Shown: positions 1 to 7,422 of the stretch, piece by piece | How positions within the stretch are numbered: position 1 is the stretch's first letter | How the letters are laid out: each line of letters begins with the position of its first letter | NCBI RefSeq assembly: GCF_030718205.1 | Contig: NZ_JAUZQF010000005.1 | Span: 186,001-250,000 of the forward strand | Direction of reading: 5' to 3' | Length of the DNA stretch: 64,000 nt | DNA from: Nonomuraea turcica | GTDB taxonomy: Bacteria; Actinomycetota; Actinomycetes; Streptosporangiales; Streptosporangiaceae | The notes under the pieces: model-generated | What the model was told of the DNA's origin: nothing | Seen by the model: the letters and a program-made list of their open reading frames with translations, nothing else | The model's database searches: none | Translations under genes and position numbers: made by a program

Positions 1-511
1 GGCTCTCCGGGTCGGCGGCGGCCATCGGCGGCAGCTGGAGCACATAGCGGGTGAGGGCCAGTCCGAGCAGTTGCGTGCTGACCAGCCCGGCCCGGCGCGC
101 GGCGTCGTCCGCGCCCGTCACCCGGGCCACGAACGCGACGATCTGCGTCTGGAAGACCTCCCTCATGCGCTCGGCGGCCATGGGGTTGGTCGAGGCCGAG
201 CGCAGCAGGAGGATCAGCACGTCGTCGGACAGGCCGCCCTCCCAGCGGGCCAGGAAGTGGCGGACGAGCAGCTCACCGAGCCGGTCCACAGGCGGCTCCG
301 GCACCTGCGCGAGCCGCAGGTCCACGTCCACGGCGGCGCTGAACAGGCCGGCCTTGCTGCCGTAATAACGCATGACCATCGACGGGTCGACGCCGACCTG
401 GGCGGCGACGGCCCGGATCGTCATGGCCTCGTAGCCTCGCTCGATGAGCAGTTTCCTGGCGGCCTCCAGGATGGAGGTCCGGGTGGCCGCCGATCGTTCC
501 GTGAACGCCAT
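1..511 (-). CDS. TetR-family transcriptional regulator, C-terminus cut by window edge
   Basis: The minus-strand frame opens with ATG at 511 and stays open to the window edge, giving about 170 residues. The N-terminus reads as a TetR helix-turn-helix: SILEAARKLLIERGYEAMTI, then AVAAQVGVDPSMVMRYYGSK, the usual recognition-helix region near residues 30-50. The rest (LLVRHFLARWEGGLSDDVLI and onward) fits the TetR C-terminal ligand and dimerisation domain. A perfect 14-base palindrome lies 15 bases upstream of the start, which suggests autoregulation. The target gene and ligand are unknown; the next gene upstream is a transposon-type gene on the other strand. The family call is secure; the function is not. 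Confidence 0.85.
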   Translation of the reverse strand, partial: MAFTERSAATRTSILEAARKLLIERGYEAMTIRAVAAQVGVDPSMVMRYYGSKAGLFSAAVDVDLRLAQVPEPPVDRLGELLVRHFLARWEGGLSDDVLILLLRSASTNPMAAERMREVFQTQIVAFVARVTGADDAARRAGLVSTQLLGLALTRYVLQLPPMAAADPES

Positions 512-526
512 GACAACGAGTGTAGG

Positions 527-540
527 CCAACGTACGTTGG
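527..540. promoter_or_regulatory. Palindromic operator CCAACGTACGTTGG
   Basis: This 14-base sequence equals its own reverse complement and sits 15 bases upstream of the TetR start codon. TetR proteins often bind such dyads over their own promoter. Assignment to this TetR is inferred from position. Confidence 0.6.
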
Positions 541-740
541 GTCGCCTGCGAGTGCCAGGGTATGAGCCGTTGTCCTGATTGGCTAAGCGAACCTGAGTGG
601 AGATGTGTTTCGGATCATCTGGTCGGGCTGGTGCGGTGCAGGGGATGGCCCGAGTGGGTGGTGCGCCGGGAATTGTCGGTGGCGGTGTGTAGCGTCGTGT
701 GTGCATGTTGATGTGACGGGTTCCGGGTGGGCGGGTGGGC

Positions 741-2921
741 ATGGCCGTGATCGTGGCGACCGCGACCTGTAGCGGGTATCGGGCCGTGCTGGAGGCGACC
801 GGGCAGGTGGTGGCCGGGCCGGTGCTGGCCGAGCGGGTGGTCTGGCTGGCCGCGCTGACGCAGACGCTGACCGCCGGGATCGTCGCGGATCGGTGGAATG
901 CGCGGGATCTGGACCTGTTGGCCGCCGGGGTCGGGCCCGATGGGCGGGTGTTGCCAGCCAAGGGGTGGATGGCGGTGCGCCGGCTGGGCTGGGGGTGTGC
1001 CGCCCCGGTGACCGGCGGTGAGGTGACCGGCGGTGAGGTGACCGGCGGTGAGGTGACCGGCACAGTGGCCGGTGGTGGGGTGTATGTGTCGGATCGAGTG
1101 CGGCGCTGTGCCGAGGAGCAGGCGGCCCGCATGCTGCGGGCGGTGCTGCATCGGCGGGGCATCGTGGCGGCGATCCTGGCCACCTGGCCGGAGAACCCGC
1201 GGCGGCGCAGCGAGGTGGAGTGGAAGGCGTTGCGGGCGGCGCTGCCGGACGGGGTCACCCCGGCGGAGCTCCGTAACCGTACCCGCCAGGTGAGCGCCGT
1301 GCTGGCGCGGACGGGTGTGCTGCCGGGCGACATCACCGAGGTGGAGGAGCCGCCGCGGGTGGCCGCGCAGGCGGTGCTGGCGGCGGCCGACAAGCAGTTG
1401 GTCACCCTGACCCGTGCCACCGTCACTGGCGGCACGGGCCCCACCGGCGGTGCCGGCGGTGGGGCCCGTGGTGGCGGTGGTGGCGGCGCGGTGTTGCGGG
1501 TGCAGTTGCCACTGAAGGCGGCTCCGACCTCACGCAAGGATTGGGCGTGGCACGCCATCGCGTTCACGCTGCCGCCCACCGTCCCGGGTGAGGCGAAACT
1601 GTGCACGCCCACGGTGCGCGTCGCCGGTGGCACGGTGCGCGTCGATGTGCCGTTCCAGACGCCGGTCCCGGCCGCCCCGGCCACCGGGCACACCGTGGCG
1701 CTGGGCCTGGACTGGGGGTTGAACACCCTGCTGACCGGCGCGGTCGCCCGGCTGCGCGATGACCGGGTGGTTTCTGATGGGCGGATGCTGCGCTACGACG
1801 CCACCGCGGTCTCGGCCAAGCTGCACCGGCTGCGCGGCCAGCGTGAGTACCTGGCCGCCAAACGCGAGCACTGCGCGGCGCTGCTGTCCGGGCTGGACGC
1901 CACCGACACCCGCGAGACCGGCGATACTCGCGACACCGCTGATGCCGGTGATGGCAGTGATGGCGGTGATGCCCGCCGTGTGGCGGTGCAGCGCAGGCAT
2001 CGGGTGCTGCAGGTCGAGCATGAGCGGGTGTGCGCCCGGATCAGAAGGCTTGATCATGCGCTGGCCTGGTCGGCGGCGAGGTGGGCGGTCGACCAGGCTC
2101 TCGCGCTCGGCGCTGGTGTGATCTATGTAGAAGATCTGGCCACGCTGGAGGCGCGTGGGGTGCGTCGCGGCAACGCCGCGTTGTCGGGGCAGGTGCGCGG
2201 CGCGGTGGTCGAGGCGATCCGGCATCTGGCCGCCAAGGACGGCATAGCGGTGGTGACGGTGCCCGCCCGGGGCACCTCCCGCTACTGCCCCCGCTGCGGC
2301 GAAGGGGGCAGCGTGCTGCGCCACGTTCCCGCACCGGATCGGCTGGGTGAGCGTGGCTGGAAGTGGGCCTACTGCCCGGGGTGTGGGTTGTCGTGCGACC
2401 GGGATCATGCCGCGGCCGAGCGGATCGCCGCCCGCGGACTTCTCGCCCAACAGCACACCCGTACCGACCCCAGCACCGGCGCCCGCTCCATCCACAAGAT
2501 CGTGGAAGGCAACGTCGCCCGGGCGCGCCGCAGGAACAAGCCCACCCGTGCGGCGCGGCGGGCCCGGCGCACCCGCACCGATCTGCACCCACGCCCTCTG
2601 GCCCGGTCTCGTAACAAGGACCGGCCGACCCCCAAGCGACGGCAGACCAACCGCGCCAAGACCTTCAGCAAGACGTTCAGCCGTGTGCCCGACCGGCGCA
2701 CGGTGCCCGCCCCCGTCCCCGGCACGCCCGGGGCGGGACAGCGTCCGGCGGGCCAGGCACCCCAGACGACCCGCCCACCAGCGGGACGCACAGGGCCTGT
2801 ACGCGATCCTCACCACCGGACCGGCTTCCATCGTGTCGCAGCCACCCCCGTACTCCCCCTCGGAACGTACGCAGACGGCCCGCCACGCGCCACGCCCGCC
2901 CGGAATGTCCTGAAATCCTGA
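741..2921 (+). CDS. tnpB: Orphan, unusually long TnpB-family (IS200/IS605 OrfB) RNA-guided nuclease
   Basis: This 726-residue protein (ATG 741; an in-frame GTG lies at 735) has the TnpB RuvC-type catalytic set: Asp324 in GLDWGLN, Glu464 in YVEDLATLE and Asp555 in CDRDHAAAERI. A zinc ribbon formed by CPRC (Cys516/519) and CPGC (Cys545/548) lies between the last two. TnpB is a guide-RNA-dependent DNA nuclease that helps retain IS elements. Typical family members have about 400 residues; this one has about 320 residues before the first catalytic Asp, a low-complexity Thr/Asp/Gly insert near residues 385-415, and an Arg/Pro-rich tail of about 170 residues. No TnpA transposase lies nearby. The tail may overlap the guide-RNA gene, as in other TnpB loci. 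A domesticated nuclease is possible. Confidence 0.85.
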   Translation: MAVIVATATCSGYRAVLEATGQVVAGPVLAERVVWLAALTQTLTAGIVADRWNARDLDLLAAGVGPDGRVLPAKGWMAVRRLGWGCAAPVTGGEVTGGEVTGGEVTGTVAGGGVYVSDRVRRCAEEQAARMLRAVLHRRGIVAAILATWPENPRRRSEVEWKALRAALPDGVTPAELRNRTRQVSAVLARTGVLPGDITEVEEPPRVAAQAVLAAADKQLVTLTRATVTGGTGPTGGAGGGARGGGGGGAVLRVQLPLKAAPTSRKDWAWHAIAFTLPPTVPGEAKLCTPTVRVAGGTVRVDVPFQTPVPAAPATGHTVALGLDWGLNTLLTGAVARLRDDRVVSDGRMLRYDATAVSAKLHRLRGQREYLAAKREHCAALLSGLDATDTRETGDTRDTADAGDGSDGGDARRVAVQRRHRVLQVEHERVCARIRRLDHALAWSAARWAVDQALALGAGVIYVEDLATLEARGVRRGNAALSGQVRGAVVEAIRHLAAKDGIAVVTVPARGTSRYCPRCGEGGSVLRHVPAPDRLGERGWKWAYCPGCGLSCDRDHAAAERIAARGLLAQQHTRTDPSTGARSIHKIVEGNVARARRRNKPTRAARRARRTRTDLHPRPLARSRNKDRPTPKRRQTNRAKTFSKTFSRVPDRRTVPAPVPGTPGAGQRPAGQAPQTTRPPAGRTGPVRDPHHRTGFHRVAATPVLPLGTYADGPPRATPARNVLKS
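1008..1052 (+). repeat. Tandem 15-base repeat (three copies) inside tnpB
   Basis: Three exact head-to-tail copies of GTGACCGGCGGTGAG encode V-T-G-G-E repeated in the N-terminal part of TnpB, followed by a degenerate fourth copy. The repeat stays in frame, so copy-number change would not break the protein. Confidence 0.9.
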
Positions 2922-2959
2922 GGCAAATACAGAGAATCGCAGACGCTCCTGCGCCGGAA

Positions 2960-3403
2960 CAACGCCAGGTGGGCGATCACCCAGCGGACCCGACCCACCG
3001 CGGTGGCCAGCACCGCTTCGGCCGGTCCGCCCGCCTCTTCCGAACGCAGCCGCAGCATCGCCTGAACCACGAAGCCCGCCGCCAGGACGCCGTAGACCTT
3101 CATCATCGCGGCGTAGAAGGTGTCCACCAGGTTGGCGACGCCCGCGCTGGCGAGCTGGTCGAGGATCTTGACGGCGCCCGCGTTGGCGGTCATCGCGTCG
3201 TTGACGGTCTTGCCCAGGGTGCCGATCCCCTGGCCGAACACCGCGCTGCCGATCATCCAGCCGTGTGTGGCGCCGCGGTTCAGCCGCCACGCTAGTCCGA
3301 ACGGGCTCAGCAACGAGCGTGACGCCATTCCCGGTCCCGGCCTGTCCGCGATCAGGCCGACGCCGAAGTCCCGGCGGTCGACCAGGGCGAGCGCCACGAC
3401 CGT
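2960..3403 (-). pseudogene. Remnant of an ABC-2 exporter permease (polyketide-antibiotic exporter type)
   Basis: About 148 codons on the minus strand read as the middle of an ABC exporter permease: GVGLIADRPGPGMASRSLL, then FGLAWRLNRGATHGWMIGS, FGQGIGTLGKTVNDAM, FYAAMMKVYGVLAAGFVVQ and RSEEAGGPAEAVLATAVGRV. Intact members have about 500 residues or more. The N-terminal part is absent and the reading stops making sense near 2960, about 40 bases from the TnpB stop codon. The open frame continues on both sides (2810-3715) but those parts look unrelated. I infer that the TnpB element, or a deletion linked to it, destroyed this gene. Confidence 0.75.
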
Positions 3404-3537
3404 ACACAACTTTTCGCTTGGGCAGAGTGTGAGGTACGCCATCTTGCAAAGCCCCCGTCCGCAGCCGCGTCCTCGTAGGGATGCCTGGCCGTGCCGCCGC
3501 TTCGTAACAACCTGGCAACAGCTCTTTTCCTGATCGA

Positions 3538-3581
3538 TGTGACCGATCACACTCAGGCATCGGAAGATGTGACCGATCACA
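3538..3581. promoter_or_regulatory. Two identical TGTGACCGATCACA operators, 30 bases apart
   Basis: The 14-base near-palindrome TGTGACCGATCACA occurs at 3538-3551 and again at 3568-3581, exactly 30 bases apart (about three helical turns). The second copy extends to GATGTGA...TCACATC (3566-3583). Both lie just upstream of the secreted hydrolase at 3603. The arms resemble half of a CRP box, but the spacer is 4 bases rather than 6. The binding protein is unknown. Confidence 0.65.
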
Positions 3582-3602
3582 TCGAGCGCTGTGAGGAGCG
3601 CC

Positions 3603-5759
3603 ATGAGGAGGAGACATGCTTGGTCCGCGGCCTTGGCGGCGGCCCTCGTGATCAGTGTGGTACCCGCGACTCCCGGCGCCGCGGCGCCGTCCCAGCTCGT
3701 CGTCGACCTCGCCACCCAGACCGGCGCCCTGCGCTACGGCGCCACCGGATTCCTGTATGGGCTCGGCGACGAGGGCATCCCGAACGAGACCATGCTGGCC
3801 GCGCTCAAACCGCAGGTCACGGCCCAGAAGGCGCCCGACGGCCTACAGCATCCGAACGGCGACGCGCTCAAGATCGCCCCGATGTTCAAGCGGGCCGGCG
3901 GGCGCGACATCCAGATCTACATGCAGGACATCTACAAGCAGTGGCCGTACGAGAACCTCGGCATCAACGACTACCTGGCCAAGGTGGACACGATGACGAG
4001 GAAGGTCGTCGCCGACCCGTACCGCACCTCCTACGTCTACGTCCCCTTCAACGAGCCCGACCAGATCTGGTACTCGGGCAACCTGACCGGTTTCCTCAAC
4101 GACTACAGGACCGTCTACCAGCGCATCCGCTCCATCGACCCGGGCGCCCGCATCGCCGGCCCGAACTTCGCCGCCTACCGCTCCGCCGACCTGCGCAGGT
4201 TCATGACCTTCGCCCGCGACAACAACGTGCTCCCGGACGTCACGACGTGGCACGAGCTGGGCGACGACTTCTTCACCGGCTGGCACGAACACTACGCCGA
4301 CTACCGGGCGATCGAGTCGAGCCTGGGCATCTCGCCGCGCCAGATCTCGATCAACGAGTACGGCCGCTTCTCCGGCGACCTCGGCGTGCCGGGCAACCTG
4401 GTGCAGTTCGTGGCCAGGTTCGAAAACAGCAAGGTCGACGGCTGCCTGGCGTACTGGACGACGGCCGGCGGGCTCAACGACCTGGTCACCAGGAACAACC
4501 AGGCGACCGGCGGCTGGTGGTTGTACAAGTGGTACGGCGAGCTGACCGGCACGACGGTCGCCGTGACCCCGCCCGCGCCCGGCGGCTCGCTCCAGGGCGT
4601 GGCGGCGCTGGACCCGGCCAAGAAGCAGGCCCGGGTGATCTTCGGCGGCAACAACCCGGCGAGCGGCACCTACGACACGAACGTGGTCGTCAGGGGCATC
4701 CCCTCCTACCTGGGCGGCACGGTGCACGCCACCGTGTGGGGCGTCGACAGCACCGGGCTGAACGCCTCCCCCGGCCCCTACCGGGTGAGTGAGAGCGACT
4801 ACACGGCCTCCGGCGGGCAGATCACGATCCCGCTGACGGGGCTGAAGGGCACGTCGGCGTACCACGTCGTCCTGACCCCGGACAAGGACCTGTCCCAGGC
4901 GGGCTCGGCACAGCGGTACGAGGCCGAGTACGCCGCTCTGGCCGGCTCCGCCCGCGTCACCTACGGCTCGAACACCGGCTACTCGGGCACGTCCTTCTCC
5001 GAGGGCTACGGCGCCAGCACCACAGCGAGCACCAAGTTCGTGGTCACCGCACCGGCGGATGGCTACTACGCCGTCGCCCTGCGCTACTCGGCCGGCCCGT
5101 ACAACGGCGCCCCGGCCACCCGCTCGGTCCGGATGCGGCTCAACGGCGCCGACCTCACCACCGTGACGCTGCCCGGCACCGCCGACTGGAACTCCTGGAA
5201 CACCGTCACCACCAAGGTGTTCCTGACCGCCGGCATCAACCGCGTCGACGTCAACGCCTACGCCTCCGACGACCGGGACGCGGTCAACATCGACTACATC
5301 GACGTCACGCCCACCACCGGGACGATCACCTCGTACCAGGCGGAATCCTCGGGCAACACGCTGAGCGGGGCCGCCAGGGTGTCCTCCAACTCCGCGGCGT
5401 CGGGCGGCGCGTACGTCGGCTACATCGGCGCCGGCGCGGCCAACACGCTGCGCTTCAACAACGTCACCGTCCCGGCCGCCGGCCGCTACCGCATGGTCGT
5501 CACCTACGCCAACGGCGAGCTGGGCGAGGGCGCCACCAACTACAACTCCAACATCGTCGACCGCTACGCCGACATCTCCGTCAACGGCGGCGCGCCGGCC
5601 AGGCACTACTTCCGCAACACGCTGGGCTGGTCGAACTACCGCACCACGGTCGCCGACGTGGTCCTGGCCGCGGGCGCGAACACGATCACGTTCGGCAACG
5701 CCTCGGCCGGCTACGCCCCCGACATCGACCTCATTCAGATCGCCGCACCACTCGGCTGA
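3603..5759 (+). CDS. Secreted clan GH-A glycoside hydrolase with two C-terminal CBM6/35-like modules
   Basis: The 718-residue protein starts at ATG 3603, chosen over GTG 3591 because GAGGAG lies four bases before it. MRRRHAWSAALAAALVISVV is a signal peptide, probably cleaved after AAA near residue 28. The catalytic part (about 30-430) has Glu151 in VPFNEPDQIW as likely acid/base and Glu252 in ISINEYGRF as likely nucleophile, the Asn-Glu pattern of clan GH-A. Two beta-sandwich modules follow: YEAEYAALAG...VNIDYIDV (about 437-575) and YQAESSGNTL...DIDLIQI (about 578-718). The enzyme probably acts outside the cell on a polysaccharide. The exact GH family is uncertain (GH39-like is one option). 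Confidence 0.8.
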   Translation: MRRRHAWSAALAAALVISVVPATPGAAAPSQLVVDLATQTGALRYGATGFLYGLGDEGIPNETMLAALKPQVTAQKAPDGLQHPNGDALKIAPMFKRAGGRDIQIYMQDIYKQWPYENLGINDYLAKVDTMTRKVVADPYRTSYVYVPFNEPDQIWYSGNLTGFLNDYRTVYQRIRSIDPGARIAGPNFAAYRSADLRRFMTFARDNNVLPDVTTWHELGDDFFTGWHEHYADYRAIESSLGISPRQISINEYGRFSGDLGVPGNLVQFVARFENSKVDGCLAYWTTAGGLNDLVTRNNQATGGWWLYKWYGELTGTTVAVTPPAPGGSLQGVAALDPAKKQARVIFGGNNPASGTYDTNVVVRGIPSYLGGTVHATVWGVDSTGLNASPGPYRVSESDYTASGGQITIPLTGLKGTSAYHVVLTPDKDLSQAGSAQRYEAEYAALAGSARVTYGSNTGYSGTSFSEGYGASTTASTKFVVTAPADGYYAVALRYSAGPYNGAPATRSVRMRLNGADLTTVTLPGTADWNSWNTVTTKVFLTAGINRVDVNAYASDDRDAVNIDYIDVTPTTGTITSYQAESSGNTLSGAARVSSNSAASGGAYVGYIGAGAANTLRFNNVTVPAAGRYRMVVTYANGELGEGATNYNSNIVDRYADISVNGGAPARHYFRNTLGWSNYRTTVADVVLAAGANTITFGNASAGYAPDIDLIQIAAPLG

Positions 5760-5771
5760 GGCCACGCACCC

Positions 5772-5803
5772 GCGGCTCGACCGGCCGGCGCCGGTCGAGC
5801 CGC
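5772..5803. terminator. Strong hairpin between two convergent genes
   Basis: GCGGCTCGACCGG (5772-5784) and CCGGTCGAGCCGC (5791-5803) form a perfect 13-pair stem with a 6-base loop. It sits between the stop of the hydrolase (5759) and the stop of the convergent FAD oxidase (5817), so it can serve both strands. No U-tract follows, as is usual in GC-rich actinomycetes. Confidence 0.75.
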
Positions 5804-5816
5804 AGGAAGATGGGCG

Positions 5817-7133
5817 TTAGGCCAGCACGGGGAAGTTGGCCCGCAGCACGCCCTGCGGGTCGCGGGCCCGCTTGATCTCCCGGAGCCTGGCGATCGTCGT
5901 CTCCTCGGCGAAGGCCGCCGCCGCCCGCTCGCCCCGCGCCAGCATCGTGTACGGCTTGCGCCCACTGACCCGCGCGCCGAGCTCTTCGGCCAGGCCCGCC
6001 TGCTTGGCGCCCACGACCGCGGACATCTCCGGGTTGAGCGCCAGCCCGAGCAGGTAGAGCATGTACGGCTCCGTCATCGGGCCGCTCGGCCCGGCACCCG
6101 GACGGGAGGCGGCCAGCGCGCCGCCCAGGTGCCGGAGCTGGAGGCCGACCAGCGGCTCGATCGGCGGGCCCGTCAAGATCTCGATCGCCGCGTCGTCGAG
6201 CCTGGTCAGCAGCTCCGTCCGCGAGCGGGCGGGCGCCGGGTCGGTGGGCTCGGCGGTGATGTCGCCCAGGTTCGCCACCGCGACCGGGCCGCGCTTGTCG
6301 GCGATCACGCCGTCGATCTTGTCGAGGCGGGCCAGCAGCGCCCGCCCCTCGGCCTCCTCGCCGAGGAAGGCGACGGCGAGCCCGACCATGGGCGGCGCCT
6401 GCGGGAACTGCATCCGGTTGAACCAGACGGACAGCTCGTCCGGCGCCTCGGCGGTGATCTCCAGGAAGGCGTCGAACACTTCGCGGGTGCGGTGCCCCGG
6501 CCACATCAGGCTGCCGCCGTACAGGCTGGGCGCCGGATACAGGTCGAACTCGATGGCCGTCACCAGCGCGAAGTCGCCGCCTGCGCCACGCAGCGCCCAG
6601 AACAGGTCGGGGTCGGTGTCCGCGGTGACCCTGGCCTGCTCGCCGTCGGCGGTGACGACGTCGAAGGCCCGCACGCTGTCGGCGGCGAACCCGTGCTTGC
6701 GGCCGAACCAGCTCACGCCGCCGCCAAGGGTGTAGCCCGTCACGCCCACCACAGGGTTACTGCCTGCCAGGCCGGTCAGCCCGTGCGTCCCGGCCGCCGC
6801 CAGGACCCGTCCCCACTGGACGCCGGCGCCCACGCGTGCCGTGCGCTCCTCGGGGTTCACGTGCAGCTCGTCCAGCCTGCCCGTACGCAGCAGGATCACG
6901 CCGTCGGTGTCGCCCGAGGCGCCGTGGCCGGTCGGCTGGGCGGCCACGGCGAGGCCGGAGCGGCGGGCGTAGGCGACGGTGGCCGCCACATCGCCGGCCC
7001 CCGCGGCCTCGACGACGGCGGCCACCCGTTGGTCGATCGCCAGGTTCCATGCTTTGCTCGCCTGCTCGAACCCGTCGTCTCCTGGCAGCAGCACGCGGCC
7101 GTCGACGGCGCTTCTCAGGTCGGTGGTCGTCAT
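5817..7133 (-). CDS. FAD-linked oxidoreductase, berberine-bridge-enzyme-like
   Basis: The 438-residue enzyme has an N-terminal FAD-binding PCMH domain (AAQPTGHGASGD; VGVTGYTLGGGVSWFGRKHG) and a C-terminal BBE segment ending RARDPQGVLRANFPVLA. The His in PTGHG is the expected 8-alpha FAD attachment point. The Cys seen in bicovalent relatives is absent (the region reads LAGSNPVVGVTG), so one covalent FAD bond is expected. The ATG at 7133 is chosen over GTG 7142 because GAGGAG lies at suitable distance. There is no signal peptide. Family members oxidise sugars or secondary metabolites; no neighbour indicates the substrate. Confidence 0.85.
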   Translation of the reverse strand: MTTTDLRSAVDGRVLLPGDDGFEQASKAWNLAIDQRVAAVVEAAGAGDVAATVAYARRSGLAVAAQPTGHGASGDTDGVILLRTGRLDELHVNPEERTARVGAGVQWGRVLAAAGTHGLTGLAGSNPVVGVTGYTLGGGVSWFGRKHGFAADSVRAFDVVTADGEQARVTADTDPDLFWALRGAGGDFALVTAIEFDLYPAPSLYGGSLMWPGHRTREVFDAFLEITAEAPDELSVWFNRMQFPQAPPMVGLAVAFLGEEAEGRALLARLDKIDGVIADKRGPVAVANLGDITAEPTDPAPARSRTELLTRLDDAAIEILTGPPIEPLVGLQLRHLGGALAASRPGAGPSGPMTEPYMLYLLGLALNPEMSAVVGAKQAGLAEELGARVSGRKPYTMLARGERAAAAFAEETTIARLREIKRARDPQGVLRANFPVLA

Positions 7134-7142
7134 CTTTCGCAC

Positions 7143-7422
7143 TCCTCTTCAGATGCCTGGGTCCCGTTCCGCCGGGACCACCGCTATGACGCATCGGGGC
7201 GCGAAGAGGTGACCGGGCGGGCCGAACATTTGAGAGTGATACATGTCACACACCGTCCACGCCGAATATCGGTCACCGATCGTGCATTGTCTCTTCGAAA
7301 AGAGTCACCATTAAGACGCAGCGCGAAATTGCCATTACTCAAAGCCACGTCCGGCGTAAATTCGCCCCTGCGCCTTTATGCCGAGTCTGCAAAGATCGAA
7401 GTCAGGCGAAGGGAGGCTTGAG
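7143..7422. promoter_or_regulatory. Divergent intergenic region with two dyads
   Basis: This 280-base gap between divergent genes is less GC-rich than its surroundings. It contains the perfect 13-base dyad ATCGGTCACCGAT (7268-7280) and the hairpin-like dyad CTCTTCGAAAAGAG (7291-7304). These are operator candidates for either gene. I see no clear -35/-10 pair. Confidence 0.4.

Noticed and set aside
1008..1052. CRISPR array
   Set aside because: The 15-base units are contiguous with no spacers and are in frame in tnpB. The 12-base repeats at 48821 are the same kind of coding repeat.
741..2921. Cas12 effector
   Set aside because: There is no CRISPR array and no cas1/cas2 nearby, and the zinc ribbon between the last two RuvC motifs is the standard TnpB arrangement.
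3538..3581. CRP/cAMP binding sites
   Set aside because: The spacer between TGTGA and TCACA is 4 bases, not the 6 required for CRP.
1530..3617. A 695-codon open frame antisense to tnpB
   Set aside because: It has low-complexity Arg/Gly/Pro composition and no motifs. The plus strand carries the complete TnpB catalytic set.
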